Assembly: GCF_000002235.5 (NCBI RefSeq)
Contig: NW_022145596.1
Coordinates: forward strand, 27,073,299-27,137,298
Length of the DNA: 64,000 bases
DNA from: Strongylocentrotus purpuratus
Taxonomy: Eukaryota > Echinodermata > Echinoidea > Camarodonta > Strongylocentrotidae
Direction: 5' to 3'
In this document: piece by piece, positions 47,359 through 60,800 of the stretch
Position numbering within the stretch: the stretch's first letter is position 1
Layout: each line of letters begins with the position of its first letter
Position numbers and translations under genes: made by a program
The notes under the pieces: generated by a model
Database searches by the model: none
The model's input: the letters and a program-made list of their open reading frames with translations, nothing else
Told to the model about the DNA's origin: nothing

Positions 47359-47844
47359 AAATTATGCAAGGAAACCCGTTTACTTGCTAGACTTCACTGT
47401 CAGACACTATTGAGTGACTGACTGGCTTTTTTTCTTCTTTGGTAATAACATACATGAAAAGAGTTGTAAAGGGTACATGAGCATGTGTCTACATCAATAA
47501 CCACTTCTTGTGATGGCCAAGATTAAACTGATTGAATCTTTGCGCAGCATAAAACGTATGACCATTCGGTACAATTGTCTGAAAATCAAGACTATTGATT
47601 TTGGGCTCTATAGCCCTAAAGTCGATTTGACAACTAATAGTCATTATTTTCCCACTTGAAGACATTTTCAAGCCCCACCTTTTTTAGGGAAGTAGACTAG
47701 AAGGGATGATATTTAGATGACGTCATGCGCAGCGAGAGTTAAAATAGATCTACCGCTTGCAAGATTTTCAACATGGATGTCAATTTCAACCCATAATTTC
47801 CTGAAAATGGACCATTAAATGGATTTATTCAGTCAAGTTGGTAA

Positions 47845-48201
47845 GTGGAACCGACGTATAATAGCCTAGGCCTATTCAATTTAGAAAATAGAATAAATGG
47901 GGGATTTGGGGGGCATAAAAATATGGCAGTAAATGGCCATGGTTTTTTGAAAGAAAATGCCGATGATCGGTTTCCATCTCTAAAGAGAGGAGCCGACCCT
48001 TACCACCGCTGTATGAGTGTTATTCAGCGCATTATATGGAAGCAGCACATTTACAAAGTGCCAGTCAGAGGTCATCACCATTGTGTAGAGATCGTGAATT
48101 CACACGGTACACGTGAAAAGGGAGCTGAGCTGTATCGGTCTGGTAAGAAAATTGCTTTTATTTTATTATTTTTACCTCCGATTTTTAAATTCAGGAGGTA
48201 A
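47845..48201 (+). other. Unrecognised 118-codon open frame (possible exon or repeat remnant)
   Basis: Antisense to the inferred SUGT1 5' intron. The segment YHRCMSVIQRIIWKQHIYKV and an exon-like end at TCTG|GTAAGAAA near 48144 are suggestive. No family was recognised, and the C-terminal stretch past that donor looks non-coding. Confidence 0.15.
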
Positions 48202-48787
48202 TTAGGACTGAATTACAACAAAATTTATCAAAGCCACTGTCCAATATTGGTCAGGTGCGGGAAAGTGTGATTTTGGACACATTTTGGTTGTTGTTTACCT
48301 ACCTCTCCGTGGGACCCTATGGGTGCCGTTTAAGGCTCCCTCGAATAATATCATAAAAAAACATTTCGAGGGAGCCCTTAACTAGCTATGCGCGATGACG
48401 TCGTCATGCGCACCCTGGCCTAAATAGTAAATACGACTCCCTAAATACAGGTTTGAATCGCAATTTGGTAATAACAACATTGACCAATTATGCATGAGCG
48501 CGCATTGCACGTAGACTGCATAGGGATGCATGCAATCTCTATGCCTATGGGAAAGATTTTAGCACACAAAACCGAGTGCGCGATCAGAACGAGTAAGAAA
48601 ATGTTGAAAACTATAAGTGTACCCACACAAATCTTAACACATGGGACCACTATTTAAATTTCACGAGTGTTTTTTGTTCTCGAACAGATTTTCCTTTCAT
48701 TTAGTCTACTGTTAAAATAACAAATCTCAAATAACTCCGCCCTTTTTTATACTTTCCATACATAATAACATAAAATGAATGACTTAC

Positions 48788-48860
48788 CTTTATTTAAGTT
48801 CAATAACTAGACAATGCACAGCGACTGACGGACGGTTTTCTAGAAAACTCTCTATCGCTC
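48788..48860 (-). other. Candidate 5' untranslated exon of SUGT1
   Basis: On the minus strand a GTAAGT donor lies at 48782-48787, just downstream of a leader-like segment. An acceptor (TTTTTTCATAG) lies at 46245-46255, 34 nt before the SUGT1 ATG. Joining the two would give a short non-coding first exon. The left end of this exon is certain only if the donor is used. The upstream (higher-coordinate) limit is a guess. Confidence 0.4.
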
Positions 48861-48989
48861 CTTGAATCTGGCGACCACAAGTTCAGCGACCAATTACGGT
48901 GTCTTCAAAAGGGTAAAAAGAAAAAAGAAAAGATAATTTTTTTCCGCTCATTTTCTTTAGATGCTTCTCGTTAGAAAATGTAATGAGTA

Positions 48990-51900
48990 ATGAGTAATAA
49001 CTTCTGGCTTTTTGGTGGTACATTTCACTTGTCGGAGGAACATGTCTTGACCTTATTGTTTAACTTTAATATCGGCTCTGTGGTCTGAAAATATCGGTAA
49101 ATCCGGACAATGGCATGATATCCCTTTCAAAATGAGGTGCTTAACTCTCAAGGCGCATTTATCTTTGGCCGAAATTTGTTATTCTTAGCTGATTACATAT
49201 TCTGAAAGAGGGGATTTCCAGCTTTCTGGTGGTATGGTCACCTGCCGGGGGATGATGTCTGGACCTTACTGTTTAACTCTAGAGTCGGCTCTGTATTCTG
49301 AAAATGTTCGGTCATTTCGCCCAACAGCTTCAAATCCCGAGTACGCAATCCAACATGAGGTGCCTAACTGTCAAGGCGCCTTTATTTTTGGCCGACATTT
49401 TTTATTCTTAGCTGATTACATATTCAAATAGAGGGGATCTCCAGCTTTCTGGTGGTATAGGTCACCTGCCGGGGGAAGATGTCTGGACCTTACTGTTTAA
49501 CTATTAAATCTGCTCTGTATTCTGAAAATGTTCGGTCATTTCGCACAAAAGCTTTAAATCCCGAGGACGCAATCCAAAATGAGGTGCCTAACTGTCAAGG
49601 CGGCTTTATCTTTGGCCGACATTCTTTATTCTTAGCTGATAACATATTCTAAAAGAGTAAATTTCCAGCTTTCTGGTGGTATAGGTCAGCTGCCGGGGGA
49701 AGATGTCTGGACCTTACTGTTTAACTATTAAATCTGCTCTGTATTCTGAAAATGTTCGGTCATTTCGCACAAAAGCTTTAAATCCCGAGGACGCAATCCA
49801 AAATGAGGTGCCTAACTGTCAAGGCGGCTTTATCTTTGGCCGACATTCTTTATTCTTAGCTGATAACATATTCTAAAAGAGTAAATTTCCAGCTTTCCGG
49901 AGGTATAGGTCACCTGCCGGGGGAAGATGTCTGGACCTTACTGTTTAACTTTAATATTGGCTCTGTATACTGAAAATGTTCGGTTTTTTCGAACACTAAC
50001 GTCATATCCCGTTAAAAAATAGCATTCCAAAATAAGATGCCCAAATGTCAGGACGCCTGAATCTTTGGCCGACATTTTTTATTCTTAGCTGATTACATAT
50101 TCTAAAAGAGTAAATTTCCAGCTTTCTGGAGGTATAGGTCACCTGCCGGGGGAAGATGTCTGGACCTTACTGTTTAACTTTAATATCGGCTCTGCATTCT
50201 GAAAATGTTCGGTTTTTCCGAACACTAACGTCATATCCCGTTAAAATATAGCATTCCAAAATAAGATGCCCAAATGCCAGGACGCCTGAATCTTTGGCCA
50301 ACATTTTTTATTCTTAGCTGATTACATATTCTAAAAGAGTAAATTTCCAGCTTTCTGGTGGTATAGGTCAGCTGCCGGGGGAAGATGTCTGGACCTTACT
50401 GTTTAACTTTAATATTGGCTCTGTATTCTGAAAATGTTCGGTTTTTTCGAACAATAGCGTCATATCCCGTTAAAATAGCATTCCAAAATAAGATACCCAA
50501 ATGTCAGGACGCCTGAATCTTTGGCCGACATTTTTTATTCTTAGCTGATTACATATTCTAAAAGAGTAAATTTCCAGCTTTCTGGTGGTATAGGTCACCT
50601 GCCGGGGGAAGATGTCTGGACCTTACTGTTTAACTTTAATATCGGCTCTGCATTCTGAAAATGTTCGGTTTTTCCGAACACTAACGTCATATCCCGTTAA
50701 AATAGCATTCCAAAATAAGATGCCCAAATGCCAGGACGCCTGAATCTTTGGCCGACATTTTTTATTCTTAGCTGATTACATATTCTAAAAGAGGGAATTT
50801 CCAGCTTTCTGGTGGTATAGGTCACCTGCCGGGGGGAGATGTCTGGACCTTACTGTTTAACTTTAATATTGGCTCTGTATACTGAAAATGTTCGGTTTTT
50901 CCGAACACTAGCGTCATATCCCGTTAAAATAGCATTCCAAAATAAGATGCCCAAATGTCAGGACGCCTGAATCTTTGGCCGACATTTTTTATTCTTAGCT
51001 GATTACATATTCTAAAAGAGTAAATTTCCAGCTTTCTGGTGGTATAGGTCACCTGCCGGGGGAAGATGTCTGGACCTTACTGTTTAACTTTAATATCGGC
51101 TCTGCATTCTGAAAATGTTCGGTTTTTCCGAACAATAGCGTCATATCCCGTTAAAATAGCATTCCAAAATAAGATGCCCAAATGTCAGGACGCCTGAATC
51201 TTTGGCCGACATTTTTTATTCTTAGCTGATTACATATTCTAAAAGAGTAAATTTCCAGCTTTCTGGTGGTATAGGTCACCTGCCGGGGGAAGATGTCTGG
51301 ACCTTACTGTTTAACTTTAATATCGGCTCTGCATTCTGAAAATGTTCGGTTTTTCCGAACAATAGCGTCATATCCCGTTAAAATAGCATTCCAAAATAAG
51401 ATGCCCAAATGTCAGGACGCCTGAATCTTTGGCCAACATTTTTTATTCTTAGCTGATTACATATTCTAAAAGAGTAAATTTCCAGCTTTCTGGTGGTATA
51501 GGTCACCTGCCGGGGGAAGATGTCTGGACCTTACTGTTTAACTTTAATATCGGCTCTGCATTCTGAAAATGTTCGTTTTTTCCGAACACTAACGTCATAA
51601 TCCGTTAAAATAGCATTCCAAAATAAGATGCCCAAATGCCAGGGCGCCTGAATCTTTGGCCGACATTTTTTATTCTTAGCTGATTACATATTCTAAAAGA
51701 GGGAATTTCCAGCTTTCTGGTGGTATAGGTCACCTGCCGGGGGAAGATGTCTGAACCTTACTGTTTAACTTTAATATTGGCTCTGTATTCTGAAAATGTT
51801 CGGTTTTTCCGAACAATAGCTTCAAATCCCGTTCAAGCAATCCAAAATGAGGTGCCTAACTGTCAAGGCACCTTTCTCTTTGGCCGACATTTTTTATTCT

Positions 51901-54900
51901 TAGCTGATAACATATTCTAAAAGAGTAAATTTCCAGCTTTCTGGAGGTATAGGTCACCTGCCGGGGGAAGATGTCTGGACCTTACTGTTTAACTTTAATA
52001 TCGGCTCTGCATTCTGAAAATGTTCGGTTTTTCCGAACACTAACGTCATATCCCGTTAAAATAGCATTCCAAAATAAGATGCCCAAATGCCAGGACGCCT
52101 GAATCTTTGGCCGACATTTTTTATTCTTAGCTGATTACATATTCTAAAAGAGGGAATTTCCAGCTTTCTGGTGGTATAGGTCACCTGCCGGGGGAAGATG
52201 TCTGAACCTTACTGTTTAACTTTAATATTGGCTCTGTATTCTGAAAATGTTCGGTTTTTCCGAACAATAGCTTCAAATCCCGTTCAAGCAATCCAAAATG
52301 AGGTGCCTAACTGTCAAGGCGCCTTTCTCTTTGGCCGACATTTTTTATTCTTAGCTGATAACATATTCTAAAAGAGTAAATTTCCAGCTTTCTGGTGGTA
52401 TAGGTCACCTGCCGGGGGAAGATGTCTGGACCTTACTGTTTAACTTTAATATCGGCTCTGCATTCTGAAAATGTTCGGTTTTTCCGAACACTAGCGTCAT
52501 ATCCCGTTAAAATAGCATTCCAAAATAAGATGCCCAAATGTCAGGACGCCTGAATCTTTGGCCGACATTTTTTATTCTTAGCTGATTACATATTCTAAAA
52601 GAGTAAATTTCCAGCTTTCTGGTGGTATAGGTCACCTGCCGGGGGAAGATGTCTGGACCTTACTGTTTAACTTTAATATCGGCTCTGCATTCTGAAAATG
52701 TTCGGTTTTTCCGAACACTAACGTCATAATCCGTTAAAATAGCATTCCAAAATAAGATGCCCAAATGCCAGGGCGCCTGAATCTTTGGCCGACATTTTTT
52801 ATTCTTAGCTGATTACATATTCTAAAAGAGGGAATTTCCAGCTTTCTGGTGGTATAGGTCACCTGCCCGGGGAAGATGTCTGAACCTTACTGTTTAACTT
52901 TAATATTGGCTCTGTATTCTGAAAATGTTCGGTTTTTCCGAACAATAGCTTCAAATCCCGTTCAAGCAATCCAAAATGAGGTGCCTAACTGTCAAGGCGC
53001 CTTTCTCTTTGGCCGACATTTTTTATTCTTAGCTGATAACATATTCTAAAAGAGTAAATTTCCAGCTTTCTGGAGGTATAGGTCACCTGCCGGGGGAAGA
53101 TGTCTGGACCTTACTGTTTAACTTTAATATCGGCTCTGCATTCTGAAAATGTTCGGTTTTTCCGAACACTAACGTCATATCCCGTTAAAATAGCATTCCA
53201 AAATAAGATGCCCAAATGCCAGGACGCCTGAATCTTTGGCCGACATTTTTTATTCTTAGCTGATTACATATTCTAAAAGAGTAAATTTCCAGCTTTCTGG
53301 TGGTATAGGTCACCTGCCGGGGGAAGATGTCTGGATCTTACTGTTTAACTTTAATATTGGCTCTGTATTCTGAAAATGTTCGGTTTTTTCGAACAATAGC
53401 GTCATATCCCGTTAAAATAGCATTCCAAAATAAGATACCCAAATGTCAGGACGCCTGAATCTTTGGCCGACATTTTTTATTCTTAGCTGATTACATATTC
53501 TAAAAGAGTAAATTTCCAGCTTTCTGGTGGTATAGGTCACCTGCCGGGGGAAGATGTCTGGACCTTACTGTTTAACTTTAATATCGGCTCTGCATTCTGA
53601 AAATGTTCGGTTTTTCCGAACACTAGCGTCATATCCCGTTAAAATAGCATTCCAAAATAAGATGCCCAAATGCCAGGACGCCTGAATCTTTGGCCGACAT
53701 TTTTTATTCTTAGCTGATTACATATTCTAAAAGAGGGAATTTCCAGCTTTCTGGTGGTATAGGTCACCTGCCGGGGGAAGATATCTGGACCTTACTGTTT
53801 AACTTTAATATCGGCTCTGCATTCTGAAAATGTTCGTTTTTTCCGAACACTAACGTCATAATCCGTTAAAATAGCATTCCAAAATAAGATGCCCAAATGC
53901 CAGGGCGCCTGAATCTTTGGCCGACATTTTTTATTCTTAGCTGATTACATATTCTAAAAGAGGGAATTTTCAGCTTTCTGGTGGTATAGGTCACCTGCCG
54001 GGGGAAGATGTCTGAACCTTACTGTTTAACTTTAATATTGGCTCTGTATTCTGAAAATGTTCGGTTTTTCCGAACAATAGCTTCAAATCCCGTTCAAGCA
54101 ATCCAAAATGAGGTGCCTAACTGTCAAGGCGCCTTTCTCTTTGGCCGACATTTTTTATTCTTAGCTTATAACATATTCTAAAAGAGTAAATTTCCAGCTT
54201 TCTGGTGGTATAGGTCACCTGCCGGGGGAAGATGTCTGGATCTTACTGTTTAACTTTAATATTGGCTCTGCATTCTGAAAATGTTCGGTTTTTCCGAACA
54301 CTAACGTCATATCCCGTTAAAATAGCATTCCAAAATAAGATGCCCAAATGCCAGGACGCCTGAATCTTTGGCCGACATTTTTTATTCTTAGCTGATTACA
54401 TATTCTAAAAGAGTAAATTTCCAGCTTTCTGGTGGTATAGGTCACCTGCCGGGGGAAGATGTCTGGATCTTACTGTTTAACTTTAATATTGGCTCTGTAT
54501 TCTGAAAATGTTCGGTTTTTTCGAACAATAGCGTCATATCCCGTTAAAATAGCATTCCAAAATAAGATACCCAAATGTCAGGACGCCTGAATCTTTGGCC
54601 GACATTTTTTATTCTTAGCTGATTACATATTCTAAAAGAGTAAATTTCCAGCTTTCTGGTGGTATAGGTCACCTGCCGGGGGAAGATGTCTGGATCTTAC
54701 TGTTTAACTTTAATATTGGCTCTGTATTCTGAAAATGTTCGGTTTTTTCGAACAATAGCGTCATATCCCGTTAAAATAGCATTCCAAAATAAGATACCCA
54801 AATGTCAGGACGCCTGAATCTTTGGCCGACATTTTTTATTCTTAGCTGATTACATATTCTAAAAGAGTAAATTTCCAGCTTTCTGGTGGTATAGGTCACC

Positions 54901-57624
54901 TGCCGGGGGAAGATGTCTGGACCTTACTGTTTAACTTTAATATCGGCTCTGCATTCTGAAAATGTTCGGTTTTTCCGAACACTAGCGTCATATCCCGTTA
55001 AAATAGCATTCCAAAATAAGATGCCCAAATGCCAGGACGCCTGAATCTTTGGCCGACATTTTTTATTCTTAGCTGATTACATATTCTAAAAGAGGGAATT
55101 TCCAGCTTTCTGGTGGTATAGGTCACCTGCCGGGGGAAGATATCTGGACCTTACTGTTTAACTTTAATATCGGCTCTGCATTCTGAAAATGTTCGTTTTT
55201 TCCGAACACTAACGTCATAATCCGTTAAAATAGCATTCCAAAATAAGATGCCCAAATGCCAGGGCGCCTGAATCTTTGGCCGACATTTTTTATTCTTAGC
55301 TGATTACATATTCTAAAAGAGGGAATTTTCAGCTTTCTGGTGGTATAGGTCACCTGCCGGGGGAAGATGTCTGAACCTTACTGTTTAACTTTAATATTGG
55401 CTCTGTATTCTGAAAATGTTCGGTTTTTCCGAACAATAGCTTCAAATCCCGTTCAAGCAATCCAAAATGAGGTGCCTAACTGTCAAGGCGCCTTTCTCTT
55501 TGGCCGACATTTTTTATTCTTAGCTGATAACATATTCTAAAAGAGTAAATTTCCAGCTTTCTGGTGGTATAGGTCACCTGCCGGGGGAAGATGTCTGGAT
55601 CTTACTGTTTAACTTTAATATTGGCTCTGCATTCTGAAAATGTTCGGTTTTTCCGAACACTAACGTCATATCCCGTTAAAATAGCATTCCAAAATAAGAT
55701 GCCCAAATGCCAGGACGCCTGAATCTTTGGCCGACATTTTTTATTCTTAGCTGATTACATATTCTAAAAGAGGGAATTTCCAGCTTTCTGGTGGTATAGG
55801 TCACCTGCCGGGGGAAGATGTCTGAACCTTACTGTTTAACTTTAATATTGGCTCTGTATTCTGAAAATGTTCGGTTTTTCCGAACAATAGCTTCAAATCC
55901 CGTTCAAGCAATCCAAAATGAGGTGCCTAACTGTCAAGGCGCCTTTCTCTTTGGCCGACATTTTTTATTCTTAGCTGATAACATATTCTAAAAGAGTAAA
56001 TTTCCAGCTTTCTGGTGGTATAGGTCACCTGCCGGGGGAAGATGTCTGGACCTTACTGTTTAACTTTAATATCGGCTCTGCATTCTGAAAATGTTCGGTT
56101 TTTCCGAACACTAGCGTCATATCCCGTTAAAATAGCATTCCAAAATAAGATGCCCAAATGTCAGGACGCCTGAATCTTTGGCCGACATTTTTTATTCTTA
56201 GCTGATTACATATTCTAAAAGAGTAAATTTCCAGCTTTCTGGTGGTATAGGTCACCTGCCGGGGGAAGATGTCTGGACCTTACTGTTTAACTTTAATATC
56301 GGCTCTGCATTCTGAAAATGTTCGGTTTTTCCGAACAATAGCTTCAAATCCCGTTCAAGCAATCCAAAATGAGGTGCCTAACTGTCAAGGCGCCTTTCTC
56401 TTTGGCCGACATTTTTTATTCTTAGCTGATAACATATTCTAAAAGAGTAAATTTCCAGCTTTCTGGAGGTATAGGTCACCTGCCGGGGGAAGATGTCTGG
56501 ACCTTACTGTTTAACTTTAATATCGGCTCTGCATTCTGAAAATGTTCGGTTTTTCCGAACACTAACGTCATATCCCGTTAAAATAGCATTCCAAAATAAG
56601 ATGCCCAAATGCCAGGACGCCTGAATCTTTGGCCGACATTTTTTATTCTTAGCTGATTACATATTCTAAAAGAGTAAATTTCCAGCTTTCTGGTGGTATA
56701 GGTCACCTGCCGGGGGAAGATGTCTGGATCTTACTGTTTAACTTTAATATTGGCTCTGTATTCTGAAAATGTTCGGTTTTTTCGAACAATAGCGTCATAT
56801 CCCGTTAAAATAGCATTCCAAAATAAGATACCCAAATGTCAGGACGCCTGAATCTTTGGCCGACATTTTTTATTCTTAGCTGATTACATATTCTAAAAGA
56901 GTAAATTTCCAGCTTTCTGGTGGTATAGGTCACCTGCCGGGGGAAGATGTCTGGACCTTACTGTTTAACTTTAATATCGGCTCTGTATACTGAAAATGTT
57001 CGGTTTTTCCGAACACTAGCGTCATATCCCGTTAAAATAGCATTCCAAAATAAGATGCCCAAATGTCAGGACGCCTGAATCTTTGGCCGACATTTTTTAT
57101 TCTTAGCTGATTACATATTCTAAAAGAGTAAATTTCCAGCTTTCTGGTGGTATAGGTCACCTGCCGGGGGAAGATGTCTGGACCTTACTGTTTAACTTTA
57201 ATATCGGCTCTGCATTCTGAAAATGTTCGGTTTTTCCGAACACTAGCGTCATATCCCGTTAAAATAGCATTCCAAAATAAGATGCCCAAATGCCAGGACG
57301 CCTGAATCTTTGGCCGACATTTTTTATTCTTAGCTGATTACATATTCTAAAAGAGGGAATTTCCAGCTTTCTGGTGGTATAGGTCACCTGCCGGGGGAAG
57401 ATATCTGGACCTTACTGTTTAACTTTAATATCGGCTCTGCATTCTGAAAATGTTCGTTTTTTCCGAACACTAACGTCATAATCCGTTAAAATAGCATTCC
57501 AAAATAAGATGCCCAAATGCCAGGGCGCCTGAATCTTTGGCCGACATTTTTTATTCTTAGCTGATTACATATTCTAAAAGAGGGAATTTCCAGCTTTCTG
57601 GTGGTATAGGTCACCTGCCGGGGG
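48990..57624. repeat. 8.6-kb satellite array, ~226-bp monomer, about 38 copies
   Basis: The landmark CCAGCTTTCTGG recurs every 224-229 bp (for example 49218, 49441, 49665, 50118, 50347, 50574, 50801). Two monomer classes differ in the last quarter. One has CGTCATATCCCGTTAAAATAG with CAAAATAAGATGCCC. The other has CTTCAAATCCCGTTCAAGCA with CAAAATGAGGTGCC. The leftmost monomers (48990-49440) are the most divergent and the array stops abruptly at the right end in CTGCCGGGGGG. Long-range copies are visible: a GAAGATATCTGG variant with CATAATCCG recurs at 53777, 55136 and 57397, spaced 6 and 10 monomers apart. The array lies between two divergent genes. No open frame or promoter was recognised inside it. 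Confidence 0.96.
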
Positions 57625-57897
57625 GCGTTATTTTTTTATGCGGCACAGATTGGGGCATGGTGCGTGTTAAACCTATGGGAAGTACGTTCTTTCCCTTCTG
57701 AATAGTGTCTGCACGCCGAGACTAGTCATGTTTCAACTTTCGACGAATCGACACACGTACACGTACATCATGACATGCACGCTGTCGAGGGTCGCGGAGA
57801 ATTGCGCCACTTTTCGAAGTCAATTGCGCTGCCGCTCTATCGCTAGCTATACGCATAGCACTGCGAAGAAGTTTGAATATCCATCGCGAACTATGTC
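57625..57897 (+). promoter_or_regulatory. Probable promoter and 5' leader of the MULE-derived gene
   Basis: Unique, CpG-containing sequence starts exactly where the 226-bp satellite ends and runs to the first ATG of the transposase-derived gene. Several CG-rich stretches are visible around 57780-57850. No canonical TATA box is clear. The call is positional. Confidence 0.35.
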
Positions 57898-60800
57898 ATG
57901 ATGTGTTTGGATAACGTTCCTCTTCGTTTAAGGGTAAGTTTTATTGACTAATTATTGTGATATTCTCCTTATTGACGTGCTGCCTTCTCTTCAGATTTCC
58001 AATTTCATTTTAATTGTTGATGTAATGATTTTCCATACGGTACGTGGATTACATGTAACACTATTAAAACAGACTCTAGCCTAGTCTAGGCCTAACTAAG
58101 TTAGAGTAGGCCTACTACTAGCAGCTAGCGTGAGGGTGGCACACATCAATGCCAATGAATGGGGTTTTGTAATAACGGCACTCAAAGAATTATGCCGACA
58201 CTTCATCCCAAATTGTCCGTTAATTAGCTAAACACTAACTTAGGCCCTAGGTGTAGTGTAACCTATTTTTGTTATAAATTTGTTCATAGGCCTAGCCCTA
58301 GGGCTAAGTTTATAGATTCATAATCAATATTTACTTCTTCATTTCTTGTCTGCGTTTGTGTGTGTTTGTAAATTGTAATCATTTTATTCTTTGACTTTTG
58401 CACATGCAGGCAATATTGCCAGACGATCTAGTTCAGGACATACATGTATGTTCCTTCGATGATGATGATGGTCCCAACTTTTCGGCAACCTTTCGCCTGA
58501 AGACGAAAACAATTGATAGTTGGCAGCAGTGGCTTTCGGCTTTTCAAGAGACTAAAGTCACATGGAGGGTAAAAACAACCATGCCAGCATGTGGTCGATC
58601 TGTGATATTCAAGGTAGGACACCAACCATGTCCATTTCATTAGATTGAATTAATTATACTTTTTACCATTACCATCCTGTTGTATTTATTTATGTCTTAC
58701 TATTCCTGAACAACAACTTTTTTGTTTTTTGTTTACTGTTCTTGCATTCTTTGATATGTTTAATGTCACTACATTGTTATTTATCTGTGACCAGTGAGCA
58801 ACAAATTTCCATGTAATGGACAATAAGATAGATAGATAGATAGAAATGGTTAGTAAAAAGATCATCGCAGCCAATGGCTGAATTGCGATCCATTTCACAA
58901 GGTTATATACAATACAATTGCAATTCAAATTGAAATAACACAAGATATGACATAAATCAATAATCAAACATATAGACATTTCATAAAAATTCATTGATTG
59001 TATTCATTTTTGTTAAAAAAAGAAAGAGATAGGGAGAGGTGTAGGAGAGGGAGAGTTGGAGTGATGACAAAGAGAGAGGAGAAAAAGAGAGAAAGGAAGA
59101 GAGAGAAGGGGGACGAAAGAGAGAGACGGAAAGAGAGAGAGAGAGAGTGAGAGTTGAAGAGAGGAAGAGACAGACGAAGGGTACCCTATCATTACAGATG
59201 AGGGGAGATGGCAAGAAATGTTCAGTAATGCAGAAAATTGAGATAAAAACTATCAAAATTCATTCACATAGTTCAATCATGGACTGTGAAATTCTAAAAA
59301 TACAATTTATATATAAGTAAAAGGTCAACTATAGGCAATCCATACTTCTTAAGGCAACAAAACATAAACAACTTCCTATTACACCTTTTTGTGAGATCGG
59401 ATACATGACTATCCCACTTTAGGTTTGATTGTAAAATTATTATTAAATCAATTCAGTTCAATTTATTAAATTCATTTTTGTCAAATATTATGAACTTAAA
59501 TGTTATGTTTTATGTTGTATGTTATGTGATATAGGTTATGTGTAATATGTTATTTAAATACTGTTGTGTCAAATACTTATAATATTGTAAAAAGGTTATT
59601 GTAATTGATTGTCTTGGTTATTGAAAATGAAATGTAATTGTAAAGCTAATGGAAACAAATGCTTCTTTTTTCATGTTTCACTTGTCCTGTGTATCTTTCG
59701 ATATGAAGTCATTTTTTGTATTAGCGATTGCATAAATTTTGTATTTTTATTTTGACTCTTCAGAAACAGTACAGATGCCAGCACGGGCAACAAAGAAACA
59801 AACAGTACTCACATTTCCACCCAAAAAACACAAATTGTGTATCAACTATGACAGTGACCATCAGGAAAACCGAATATTCAAGGAAAAGGCAGAGCAGGTG
59901 GGTAAAACTCTAGCATTGCATATTCATTTTTACAGAGGGTCTAATTACAATGATTATCCTGTTTAATATCAATATATGACTGATTCAGTTCTATTTTATC
60001 AGTCGGAGGGGGTGGGGTGTAAAATCTTGCCTTCAGGGTGCCGTTGCATAAAACTTGCTATTATAGAAACTTTTCATGGAATACTGGATTTTGATTGGCT
60101 CTTGAGCAACGTTACCATGGTAGTTACCATTGAATCATACCTAAATGAAAGCATACCTAAATCATACCTCAATGAAAGCCCTACATAAAGTCTGTGTGGG
60201 AAAAAGCAACAAACTTAATATTTGATTTAATAAATTGATTTGTTTCTGATTTTTTCCAGCAATGAGTATTACAATACTGTAGTGGACAAATTTACCTTTA
60301 ATATTAATTCTGCGAAAAGGGATTAAAAAACTTTTTAACAGAGAGTGGGATGTTTATTGAGAAGTGAATACCGGTAAGCTATCTGACCATATCTGACTAT
60401 ACATTACCATTCTATACTTTAAAAAAAATGGGGAAAAAATGAAAATAAAAAATAAACATTCTATGCTAATGACTACCATTTTTTTTCTTCTTTTCTTTTC
60501 ATTTTTTTTCTCTTTTTTTTTCTTCTGCATACAGGAGTTTAGATACCCACATGCCGGAATGGCCAACTCAAGTGGTGATAGCCTGGAACCACAACCATGT
60601 ATTGGACATCCCCGCCTCACTCAAATACAGGGATGTGGGTGAGGATGCAGTGAAGAACCTTCAAGAACTGTTCGAGCAGGGGCATTCTCCACAAACCGCT
60701 CTCACCATATTGCATAGTGATATGCAAGTTGATGACCCCGAGGGATATATCACAAAATCTGCCGACAGGGCTGTGTGTCCAGACCTTCAATTTTGTTATA

